A stretch of 64,000 nt of DNA from the NCBI GenBank assembly GCA_947650285.1, contig CANTFL010000370.1, forward strand, positions 1 to 64,000, given 5' to 3'. Shown here piece by piece: positions 45,525 through 55,833 of the stretch. The notes beneath the pieces were generated by a model that made no database searches, had not been told where the DNA came from, and saw only the letters and a program-made list of their open reading frames with translations. The DNA comes from Hyaloperonospora brassicae (lineage: Eukaryota; Oomycota; Peronosporomycetes; Peronosporales; Peronosporaceae). Each line of letters begins with the position of its first letter. Position 1 is the stretch's first letter. A program made the position numbers and the translations under genes.

Positions 45525-47190
45525 TGTGGTAAGGCGACTATAAAAATGCGCTGTAGAGGAACTGATCGCATTCCCGTTATGTCCGAGCCAGTGAACGGTT
45601 GGCGGCCCGGTCCCACATCTGATCAGACTGCATCCATTGGACAGTCAGACTAAAATGGATATCAGACCGGGCAGGTTGGGACCTGCGATCTTGGATCAAG
45701 GTATGAGGCGGAAAGTAACGTTGGCGATCAGTCGATCAAGAAGGGAACCGCGATCAGCCAGGCAATCGCGATCAAGGAGGCGATCGAGTCGTATTAGTGA
45801 TCGAGATCGTGATCAGTGATCCGGTATGTGATCGAGATCAAGTATGTGATCGAGATCAGGTTGGTGTGGAGCACACCATGTGATTCGCAATCAGCAAGGC
45901 AATCACGATCAGGAATTGATCGAGATCGTGATCAGTGATCCGGTATGTGATCGAGACCAAGTATGTGATCGAGATCAGGTTGGTGTGGAGCACACCATGT
46001 GATTCGCAATCAGCAAGGCAATCACGATCAGGAATTGATCGAGATCGTGATCAGTGATCAGGTAGGTGATCGCGACCAAGTAAGTGTAGAGCACACCATG
46101 TGATCCGCGATCAGCAAGGCGATCAGGAAGCGATCGAGATCATGATCATTGATCAGGTAGGTGATCGCGATCAAGTTGGTGTAGAGCAGACCATGTGATC
46201 CGCGATCAGCAAGGCGATTGCGATCAGGAAGCGATCGAGATCGTGATCAGTGATCAAGTAGGTGAACGCGATCAAGTTGGTCTGGAGCACACCATGTGAT
46301 CCGCGATCAGCAAGGCGATTGCGATCAGGAAGCGATCGAGATCGTGATCATTGATCAGGTAGGTGATCGCGATCAAGTTAGTGTAGAGCAGACCATGTGA
46401 TCCACGATCAGCAAAGCGATCCAATCAGGAAGAGATCGAGATCGGGATCAGTGATCAGGTGGGTGATCGCGATCAGACAAGCATATCAGGTGTGGGCCAC
46501 GCAAGTACAAGATTGCTACCGTCTGGAGAGAGCGACATGTGGCAAACGATGTCCAAGACATGGGGATAGGAGTAGGTTTCATGGTTTGATTGGTTAACAT
46601 TAAACAGAGTTCAATTTGCTTCAAAGTACACGTGTCGACTTCTTCTCCGGGTGGATCATTGGCCACCCGACGTCAAGGAAAGGTTTCCATACTTTAATCA
46701 AGTGATATCCGTGGATTGTTTGGCCAGGGATCAAGATCTCTCAAGCAACACCCCAACTGCGACTGGACGCAGGAAACCCTTTGTTGTTGAGGACCCAAGA
46801 TCGCGAGACAGCTCAAGTGGTTAGAAGGCTCGCGAAATCAAGGTCTACATTTGGACAAGGCAATCTGTTACAGATCAGGGTGACTCATATCGAGCATCCC
46901 ACAAGCATACAAGTGATCGCGTGACGAATTCCACGTGATCACACCAACCCCGATCGTAGTGTGCAGATTTCCACACCGTGATCGAACCTCGACCCCATCG
47001 CAAACACAGTCAAGTTTTCTATTGAAACGAGTCCACCTAGCAGAGTGCAACCCGCCCCACCGACAGGTACACAAGGTGAGGAAGGATATATAAAACACGT
47101 AATCGGAGTGCCCCTCCGTTAGTCGGCCGTCCTGGCGCCATTGGAGAGTTGTGATCGACTGCTCAAAAACGCGATCACCACTGCACCACA
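45525..47190 (+). repeat. B 3' LTR
   Basis: 1666 bp, TGTGG to CCACA. The purine-rich GGCGCAGGGGGCGAC precedes it as polypurine tract. It has one fewer 119-bp unit than the 5' LTR and a short extra segment near 45788-45798. Confidence 0.9.
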
Positions 47191-48991
47191 GTTCTACCTT
47201 ACTTACATCAGACAAATTACAATCCGGATGGATCGGCCCCAGGCCAATTATGCCTGCAGCATGCATTGACTCATTATCACAACGAGTGTCACGTAACGAA
47301 AATATAATAGCTTTACAAACGGTAAACAGAGCTCCGCTTAATATTCATGTCATTGACTTTAGAGTGATTTAAATCGGACATACCAACGTCGAGCTTGTAT
47401 GCCCTCTGTCAATGATCTCACCAAGAGCACTTATTTTGCCTAGCGAAGATGTTTGACTCATCAAAGCTTCGCTTGGACAATTTTGCGTTGCGCCTAAGGT
47501 CTTTGACCTCTAATCAATCCATAAATCATGGCATTTAATCCAGGCCATACATAAGATGAGATCATATCTCGAATCCAAATCAAGGACAAGGCAGCCTTTA
47601 ATGCTGTCAAAGACCAAAACCTTCACAAGTGAGTTCAACTGAACTTTAGACACAGTGACACGACTACCATTCGCAAAATGAACAGTTATTGATCCATTCT
47701 CGTGCGCGTAGAGCGCCTATTGTATTGCTAACTTCCCGCAAGCAATTGACGTCGATCATAGTTGTCAGATGCTCAAGAACTAATTAAAATTGGACAATGC
47801 TTCTCAAATCCTTTCATTGTTGCCTTAGCGAGTAATAGGCCAGGCTTATATCCACGTTCTGTACTGACGAGCACAGAGATCTTTGAAGATAATCTATGTT
47901 TGAATCGACCACGTTGAGAAGTGAAATAACCTTATTCTACCCCATTATAGCGCTCCGCGCTTACTGGGTGTTGACGTTTACCCGTGCTATTCCATAATTC
48001 TGGCTGAGACCGGGGTTTCTTCTCATAGGACTCTGGCGCTGTTTGCGCAACGAACAAGTGGTATACAATTACTTAATTCTTCCGCTCCTGGAATAGCTTC
48101 TCACTTCTGTTGTTGATAAGCAACCTGACGCTCAGCTTACCTTCATTTTAGCATGGCTAGGATCCGTCGGTGTAGATTAGAGTAAGCAAATGCGTTTATT
48201 AAGGTTGATCTCGCAAAGCTTGAGCTGTACTCATTCCAAACAAGTCCTGATGACTTTAAGTTATGCTCAGCATTCTGAAAGATGATCACACTATCTTCAA
48301 AGTAGAAGGAATGACCCGAAAGACCTCGGTTCTGGCCACGTCAGTAAGAAGACCATCCATGAAGAGAGTCACACAGACTGCCCCAGGTAGAGGGTCAGAC
48401 TTCATAGCAGCCATCATAGTCAATAACGCTCGGACATACTCCGTCTACTCGTTTTTACCCTAACAGGTAGATAAGAAGCGTGAGGGCACGCGAAAAGCCT
48501 GGGTGCATGAAAATTCGCAAAAGGTATAACGCAGGGAAATAATTGTGGAAAAAGCCAAGTCGACCGATGTGCCACACATCATAACTCACGCTTTAGCTCT
48601 CCCATCGGGCTTCGAGGTGATCGTCGAGACCCTCGGATGCTCAAGTGAGATTAGATTATATCTCATGGCTATCTTAATCTCACAGATCAAGAGAGTGATA
48701 TTTTTATCCTCCTTCTCCGAAAGTTGTTTGACGTCCACTTCTAAAAGGACGAGACTCAGCCTCTTCGTCTATTATTGCCACGTAGCATGTTGACATAGCC
48801 GATGCTACTTGGATTTGAACCTGCCCTACAAGGGCCATTTCATACTGCATGAAAGTCTCGACACGTGCATTTAGCATTTTAAGAATTTGAGCAGCTAGAA
48901 ACATCACATAGTCTGGGCCTCCGGCCGCGACCAGCTTATCAAGCGCGACCTTTTGGGACTCATTAAGCGGTGTAGATCGTTCTATTCTCAC
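47191..48991 (-). pseudogene. gag: A2 gag and protease-side sequence, broken
   Basis: 48991-48704 (minus) reads STPLNESQKVALDKLVAAGG and continues like A1 gag (about 50% identity). The A1 start ATGGAACAATC corresponds to ATAGAACGATC here, so the initiator Met is lost. The remainder to 47191 is too degraded for a continuous frame but aligns with A1 down to about 5740; for example 47330-47200 matches A1 5600-5740 (GCATGCTGCAGG...GGCCTRGGGCCGA). Confidence 0.78.
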
Positions 48992-49044
48992 AGAGAATCA
49001 GTCGTAAAGACTTTATACTTAGATTAAATACAAGTGCTACCAAG

Positions 49045-49498
49045 TGTAGCGGGTCTGAACAGCTCCTAAAGTCAGATGAAAACTTTGCGCTATACGAGCA
49101 ACTTTGGTTCAAACAATCCGAATCAGAGATCCAACAAGTTTCGAGAGCTTACGGTCCCTGTTCTAATTGGACAAGACGATTTAATAGTATCACAACACAG
49201 AGTGCTCAAGAGTAGCTGCCATTACAAGGCGTACGATAGGCTCCTAACGATCTCTAGACACGTGTCTTTGACGGATCAAAAGGAGAACTGGAACTTTGTT
49301 TGTTCTTTAATCAAAAGAAAACCTCAGACTAATGTACTTGATCAAGACACTTATCTGCTAATCAGTATCTCTTCAAAATAGCCCATGGATTAGGTGGCTG
49401 ACACACGTCAGCCCCCAACAACCGATATAGTGACCCAGTATCATTTTGAATGGGACTACGCCCCTAATGTAAACCACACGTTGTGTAACGCTGTTACA
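49045..49498 (-). repeat. A2 5' LTR
   Basis: 454 bp on the minus strand, TGTAACAGCGTTACACAACG to CCGCTACA, followed by the primer-binding site TGGTAGCACTTG (49042-49031). It pairs with 29339-29785. Confidence 0.88.
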
Positions 49499-49504
49499 GA
49501 ATAC

Positions 49505-50240
49505 CTTTGCATTCTAGAGAGCCTATAATATCACGAAGGGAAGACGCAGTTCATTATGATTCTTCGTAGGTTCTATGAGATGCATTCTACACCTCTGCCG
49601 CTGATTCTATGTATAACCTAGGAGATCGTTAGAAAAATGAGTGGAATGGCTCATATAGTGGCTACATACGACGGCACAGGGTTGCAACCTCTTCCATTCG
49701 TTCGAACGCTGTAAGCAACATCAAATGCCAGTTATAAGCAGGATGTTGCGCACATATACTAGATGTCACAATCGACTATACGCCTTAAGTTTTAATGCGT
49801 TTGTGCGAAAGTGCACATCGTCCCGGTAATATTCGTTTTGTCAATGCCGATATAGCTTTGCGCATACATTATGCTATATTACCCTATTGCTCAGCGTTTA
49901 TCATCAGCATCAATAACGAGAAGGCCAGAATAACGCACCCTTCCGGGATCTACACAAACGACGTTTGTTAGAATTCACATGCCCCTCGGAAATTATACCG
50001 GCCATCGTCGAATTTGGACCAAAACATAGAGAGAAATATCGCCGGCCTGCGATATTCCGCTGAACATTTAGGCACATTGCGTACAAAAGTGGCGGAAGAA
50101 AAGGCAAAATATAACGACCTAAAAGTCAGTCAATTAAAGCGTGTCAGACCTCAATATCGACCATCTTGTGGTGGCAGTCTTTAAAAATATGTTGTGGTTT
50201 TGAAATTTTGAGGTAGCAGCTTCGACCTCGCGTCAGGGAC
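49505..50240 (+). repeat. Dispersed repeat DR, copy 3
   Basis: It begins six bases outside the A2 5' LTR. It shares with copy 2 the motifs CACGAAGGGA, CATTCTACA.., TACGACGGCACA, CGCACATATACTAGA, ATTGCTCAGCGTTTATC and CCGGCCTGCGATATTCCGC, in the same order and orientation, and with copy 1 the following GTGG.GA..AG and TCGACCATCTTGTGGTGGCA blocks. It lacks the roughly 480-bp insert of copy 2 and the duplication of copy 1. There is no intact frame. Confidence 0.5.
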
Positions 50241-51698
50241 ACAATTGTGGTCAGCCTTTTTTCATCTGCGGTGCAGTTTAAGCCTAGCCCATTAGGAGTA
50301 TAAGCAGAGCAGAAACTAGCTGGAAGCAGAAATCGTATTTAGGATACTACAACGCCACCAGCCCATTTTCCCGCTGACGGATAGAGGGCCGCCCCACTTC
50401 GCCTAGGATTGACCTGTGTTCGGCCACTGGCGCCTCTTCGGGCTCCGCATATGAAAAAAAGTATAAAGAGTCAGATAACACCGTTTGTTGAAATTGTGAG
50501 GAACGTCCTTAGTGGAATAACCACCTGAAATGAATTGCCTATGTGACACGAAAGACTGTTTGTATGATATGCATAGATCTATGAGAGGCTAAGGATAAAG
50601 TTTCGGAACTCATCGAAATATCTATAAAAGCAGGTATTTACCAGACTTACAAAGCTAATGTATATTTACTTATACATTTTCAACCTGTGTGGCCGATCTG
50701 TATTCGTAGAGGAAGGCGTGAAGGTGGTTTAACGTAGGCAACACCCTTCGGATCCACTTATAGTCAGATCTATATACGCAGTGTAAATTGTCCAGGATCA
50801 AAAAGGTGGGGGTTTTAGCAGCTACGCCGGGTAAGACTGTGAGTGCGGATTGTATTCTGAGCGAAGCTTATAGTTTTAGTCGTGTGGACATAAAAATTGT
50901 ATCTGAAAATTCTTCGTCAGCACCTAGTCCACCTAAATTTGTTGTTAAATATATTAAGAACGCCCTTTGTTGAAAAAAGACGACATATCAAAGAATAGAT
51001 TACGCTGAACTCTGCAAGACAAATCGCTAAGAGCTCTTTGCGGTCGAGTATAGCCGGTCACCGGATCGTCTGGTAATGCGACCGGTGAAGTATAAAGTGT
51101 ATCTTCGGCTTTTAGAACGAAAGTTCATTGATTTGTATAGCTCATTAAGCAACTTTTCGTTGAAATACCAAAGTCGTATGTAGATTGGATTTAAACTGTC
51201 AAATACGATTAGTCTGGAGCTATAGGTCTTGTAATGGGCTTGAACGCAGGTTATTCTAACGTTAACCAGGCAAAAAACACAAGCCTCGGCAATGATTATT
51301 AATTATATTGCGCAAATCGTCAGAAACGGGACGCATGAAGGGAAGGCAGATGTTGCTGGGCCTCGCAGTACCGTATTTAAAGATTTTATCTTAGCTTTGC
51401 AATAATATCTTAAAAGATTTACACACTGTAGCCGATGTGCACGACCTGAATGCCCCACGTAATATTACTAGGATTGAGCGTAGGGATGGATGCCGAGTAG
51501 AAGCTTACCGTCGAAACTACGGAAGAATAAATTGCTTGCCGGCGCATACCGGATTAATAAAGGCTCGATTATGGATGTTTAAGAAGGCCGCTTTTTGTAC
51601 AGTACGATTTCAGCTTATGTAGAATCAAAAATTGTGCTCCATAGCGGACTCAGAGAAGACGTTAAAGTGAGGAGACGGAAAATCGGACGAATACGGTC
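50241..51698. other. No recognisable gene
   Basis: Mixed AT-rich sequence. At about 51053-51096 there is an imperfect inverted repeat (TCACCGG ... CCGGTGA). The longest frames are about 61 codons (50788-50973, 51437-51622) with no recognised domain. Confidence 0.45.
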
Positions 51699-52130
51699 AT
51701 GAACTATTTTTTCGCCGAATTGGCTTGCATCAACGTGTATGAGATCCATAAAATGGTTGGGGTTGAATACGACCACCGGCTCCAGTCGAACGAGGAGAAG
51801 TATTCATTTCTATATCTCTTCCACAAGATATCGAAAAAGGAACCTTTCCGCCTAAATTATTTTACAGGGCAGGATTTACACTCCGGCAAAAATTCACTAG
51901 GTACGGCTTGGATGGGTTTGTCAAGATCGGCACGTCCCATACGGTTATTCGGGCTAAGCTTGGATATAGAATACGGTTGTCCTGTCCAATTGGGGTATTT
52001 TACGTACAAATTGGACGCGTTCAAGCGTTGTTCGAGTAAAAAGTTGCTACGCAATTTTGAATGTGAATATTTGGATATAAAAAATTTTGCGCTCGGACAT
52101 CTACAGCGTGGAGCGTTACATTATTTATAG
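51699..52130 (+). CDS. Hypothetical protein, 143 residues
   Basis: A single open frame starting MNYFFAELACINVYEIHKMV and ending GHLQRGALHYL. It is the longest non-transposon frame in the right third of the window. It is rich in Leu, Phe, Tyr and Lys, with no signal peptide, transmembrane run or known motif. Codon use is not clearly different from its AT-rich surroundings, so it may be a chance frame. Confidence 0.3.
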   Translation: MNYFFAELACINVYEIHKMVGVEYDHRLQSNEEKYSFLYLFHKISKKEPFRLNYFTGQDLHSGKNSLGTAWMGLSRSARPIRLFGLSLDIEYGCPVQLGYFTYKLDAFKRCSSKKLLRNFECEYLDIKNFALGHLQRGALHYL

Positions 52131-53502
52131 CCGTATTTCCCACTATTCAATATTTATTCGTACGATCCTCTGATTAGGTCAAATACAATTATGTGACACC
52201 TGGGGGTCATGCGACACCTACAATGTTTACGGTGTGGTCACTAAAGCCAATTAGCGTCAAGGTATCATTACACACACGTGCAGCAGCAGGGGCCAGGAGG
52301 TGTCGTGGTCACCGCAGCTGAACTTCATTCGGTTATAGACCTAACAAAATAGTCCATCAGCCCAAACGAATGCCTCTGATGTCGAAAAATCGATTTCTTG
52401 CAACAGTAATTCGATCCAGAAGCTTATGTGGCCATGCCACCAGCGGTAGCATTGAGCACAACACCGACCCCTACAGAATGAGTTCCATCAGACGCACCTG
52501 AATCACGCCACCTGACTCGCAAAATTGCTTCACAAAAATCTTTTTATGACTTCATGTACAATTGAAGCGAAGGAAAGACCAAAGCAAACCTACTCTCACA
52601 CCAAATTTAAGCATGATTGAGACTCTAGACGCATACTATGACTAACTTTATACCCCTGATTGTTAACATTCAGGAGCCTTTGATGCCGTTCGGTAAGAAG
52701 ACGAGGTCTCGACCGATCGCGTAGATCTCGATCGTGCTGAATGTGGGGCGGTGGATTCTTTGGCGACCAAAAATATTCGGTAGCGTGAACGGCACCTGCA
52801 ATTAAGCTGGCATCAATCTTGCTTAGCTTGGAGGAGACAGCAAGGAAAGGGGGGTTAGCGTCGCGATTCGGCGCGCGTAAGGGCTGTTCATCTGCTTTTG
52901 GCTTGTTAGCTACACAATTCGGTGTACCAGTCCGACGGTAGAAATGCTAATGTGCTTCCTATAAAATCGCGGCCAGATCAATATCCAATTAGATGCCGAA
53001 AGTGGAGCGGCTGTTGGAGGTGCAAGAAGTTCCAACACGTATGATGGGACATTGCCGAGCCACGTTCGTGGCACAAGTGGATTCCGAAATAGCCTTAGTA
53101 TCTTCGGAAAGAAACTTTGCACAGCTAAGACTCCATTAAATGGGCACACAGACGATAAGCAACTTTATATAGAGGATTATATATGTCACGCCCAGCGGGT
53201 CGCCTTATTACATGAAACGGGATTCGGACGGGTTTCTATGCCAAGCCAGAAGTCAGATAACGAACATGGTTGGTCACCATATGACTTCGCGGCTACTTGA
53301 TGAATGAAGCACATGTGCACAAGAATTGTTTAGAGTGGCAGCGAAACACCTAAAATGATTGCCACGTTTGAGCGTAAATATAGAAATGTGAATTTTTATG
53401 ACGGCGTCAAGAGATCTTTAGGCTGTTGGTAATATCACCATAAGATTACAACACGATATGAACAAGCGGTTTAACTGTGACTGATTCGTTGCTATCCGTC
53501 GT
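52131..53502. other. Probable decayed coding or transposon sequence, unidentified
   Basis: Near 52422 AYVAMPPAVALSTTPTPTE is readable on the plus strand and resembles the gag segment RYVAIPPDEA of A1, so a fragment of another gag may be present. 53052-53300 (plus, 82 codons) and 52910-53149 (minus, 79 codons) overlap and cannot both be coding. Nothing firmer was recognised. Confidence 0.3.
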
Positions 53503-53937
53503 TGTAGCGGGGTAGCCCGTTACATGAAATTGTCATTAAAACTATTTGACAATAAAGAATATTACGTCGAATATTCTTTTACAGTAACACAAACATGGTG
53601 ATATTGTTTGGATGACCGAAGGGTCTACTCATTGATTATAATTGTGACGATTACAACCCACCAATCGCTGCTAGACGCACGCAATGGGCGATGAGTAGAA
53701 GTCACCATACATTTAGTTCTATTGGTATAATTAAGTCAGGACAACAGATTTTCAAGGAGTTATAGGACTTAATTATAATAATACAGTGTTACTTCTACCA
53801 GATCCTAGTCTGACTACTTAGTCTCCTTTCCTTACTCTGTGTTTTTCAACACCTAGCAGGGCACTGTCAACCACTGTTGTCAGTGGAAGTATAATCCGTA
53901 CTGGTCAACCAGTACGAGTCAACAGTGCCCCGTTACA
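53503..53937 (+). mobile_element. Solo LTR, family C, copy 4
   Basis: 435 bp, TGTAGCGGGG to GTGCCCCGTTACA. Flanks GTCGT (53498-53502) and GTCAC (53938-53942) may be a TSD with two later changes. Hairpins: CCACTG/CAGTGG at 53871-53886 and GTACTGGT/ACCAGTAC at 53898-53915. Confidence 0.88.
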
Positions 53938-54070
53938 GTCACGGCTTTCGCTGACGACATTTAGGCGGCAAAAATTGAGCAATTGAAGCTAACCCTCTGA
54001 TTCTTCGAATATACGATGACCATTATGATGCATGTACACGCACAGAAATCAACAATATTTTACACACGGT

Positions 54071-55125
54071 TCAAACATTCAGAAATTTTTTGTCAGAAGC
54101 TTTGGAAAGAAACTTGACCGCCTGGCTCGACCTAAGAGACCACCGGTTTACCAATTCCCCGATCTCAGATGCTACGTCATGATGGCAGAGCCGAAGGCCG
54201 TTCTTGGCATAATGCGTACCGAAAACCGCATGCGAATCACTCATACTCAGAGGTATTTTCAATATATCTGAGGCGGTGAAATTAACGCTGGCGTTGATCT
54301 TTGAAATGTCCATAGTAGTTGCTATTAAGGGCAATTCTATTTCTGGGAAATGGGTTCTTTTGCGTACGTATGGGCTTCAGAAAATAGTTTTTTGCCGCCT
54401 TCTGCGCACATGTACGCATTATCGAAAACAACGCCGGGTTGGCGTTGACCCGCGTCAATCTCTGTTATATTATCACGATCACCGCTTTTAAATGGAAGAA
54501 TGGCCTGACATTCTACAAGCTCTTAGTGCTGCATGACTCACTTCGCGTATACGCCAAATATCTACATGCACGGTGCCGTGATGAAATCGATTGACACGAC
54601 GAATCGATACCCGAACATTCTGATTTTCTATGCGCGACCGTTTGTTTTCCCCCAGTGAAAGGGTGGCGAGTTTAAATTATCAGCTCCTGCTTTGGTAGTC
54701 GGCTGTTTAGTGGCGGAAGGATCAATCAGCAATACTCCGCGCCTACCGAATCAGGACGGCGAAACTGGCAATGGATAACAGCTGATCAGTTAAATGGCAC
54801 TGTCACACATTGGACGAACGTTTCTAGGCTAGTGTTCTTTATCGACATTTTCGATGGCTGGATTCGACGTCGAAATGCACAATTTGTAGCAGATGACGTA
54901 TTGCGACAGTTCAAAACGCGCGGCGAATCGAACTGATTTAACACCTACTATGCGCCGAATCATGTTGGTCCGGAGATAGCCGCGTTGCAACAATACGAAA
55001 TCAAACTGATCTGGCTTCGATAAAATCTCCGATGTCACGTCAATGAACGGCGGGGAAATAATGACTACAGGAGAATCTAAGATATAGTAGGGGATAATAT
55101 CGTTCATTGGTGCACTCCTCAGCAA
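54071..55125 (-). pseudogene. Decayed unrecognised coding region
   Basis: Three protein-like minus-strand segments in order: 55125-54829 (98 codons; IIPYYILDSPVVIISPPFID), about 54510-54340 (CQAILPFKSGDRDNITEID and GVVFDNAYMCAEGGKKLF) and 54334-54071 (87 codons; ASDILKIPLSMSDSHAVFG). Stops and shifts separate them. The composition suggests a real former protein rather than noise, but I recognise no family. It lies between two C solo LTRs. Confidence 0.35.
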
Positions 55126-55436
55126 TGTTTTGTAAACGCTTTAGCAGCTACTGTGTAGCACTTATCAGGTTATTACAAAAAAAGTAGACAAGAGTAACGA
55201 TTTCAGCTTCCAGACCTCAGCATTGAAGATGTAGGTACTTAGTTATATCTACGTCCTTTTCTCCATAAATGCGAAAACCCCATGAAAACTTATGGTCCAC
55301 CAGCATACAGCGCAGATCGGTAACACGACCTACGTTACCGTAAAAGTCTGCGGCTTGAAAAAGAGAACCCGAGTGGAATGGAGGTTAAAAAGGCGGGAGT
55401 GTTCGAAAAACGACAATGTCCACTTGCGCGGATTCT

Positions 55437-55828
55437 TGTAACGGGGCAGCCCGTTACATGGAATTGTCACTTTGAAGAAAGTGACAATAAAGAATATTAA
55501 GTTGAATATTCTTTGAACAATATCGCCGAAGTGGTGATATTGAAGGGTCGACCAAATGGTCTGCTCATTGGTTGATATCGTAATGATATCAATCCATCAA
55601 TCGCCACAGGACGTGCGCAATGAGTGGTGACGAGACGTCACCATACACTCAGTTATATTTACATAATTAAGTCAGGTTAAACAGAGAGACAGTGGCAAAA
55701 AAGACTTGATAATATTAATACAACAGTTTTACTTTTCCCTAATTTACGCTTCCTCGTTTGCCTCGAGTATGTCTGTCGGGGCACCTCAACCCTTGCGTTA
55801 AGGTCACGCAAGGGTGTGCCCCGTTACA
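55437..55828 (+). mobile_element. Solo LTR, family C, copy 5 (best preserved)
   Basis: 392 bp, TGTAACGGGG to GTGCCCCGTTACA, with a perfect TSD ATTCT (55432-55436 and 55829-55833). The first 106 bases contain four consecutive perfect hairpins: 55437-55458 (9 bp), 55464-55487 (10 bp), 55489-55514 (10 bp) and 55518-55542 (7 bp). The sub-terminal hairpin is ACCCTTGCGT/ACGCAAGGGT at 55789-55815. Confidence 0.95.
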
Positions 55829-55833
55829 ATTCT

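Larger units (their letters stand above)
34574..47190 (+). mobile_element. B: long-LTR Ty3/gypsy element inserted in A2
   Basis: 12.6 kb, including the inserted C solo LTR. LTRs begin TGTGG and end CCACA (perfect inverted termini). The order PBS, gag with CCHC, protease, RT, RNase H, integrase, chromodomain, PPT defines Ty3/gypsy. Flanks GTAC (34570-34573) and GTTC (47191-47194) both align to the same four bases of A1 (GTGC on this strand), consistent with a mutated 4-bp TSD. All coding domains have many stops and lost catalytic residues. The whole element is unusually rich in GATC. Confidence 0.92.
29339..49498 (-). mobile_element. A2: Ty3/gypsy element (minus strand) split by element B
   Basis: On the minus strand the order is 5' LTR 49045-49498, gag and protease-side sequence 47191-48991, then element B (34574-47190), and after B the rest of pol and the 3' LTR at 29339-29785. 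Both halves align with A1 in the correct order, and the break falls in the protease-RT linker: A1 sequence around 5740-5760 is continuous while A2 is interrupted there. Without B it would be about 7.5 kb. Flanking bases (ATGCA left, GAATA right) give no clear TSD. Confidence 0.88.

Noticed and set aside
53503..55828. The two same-strand C LTRs could be the pair of one short non-autonomous element.
   Set aside because: The right copy has its own perfect TSD (ATTCT on both sides), the two differ strongly in sequence and length (435 and 392 bp), and no PBS or polypurine tract flanks the interval. They are independent solo LTRs.
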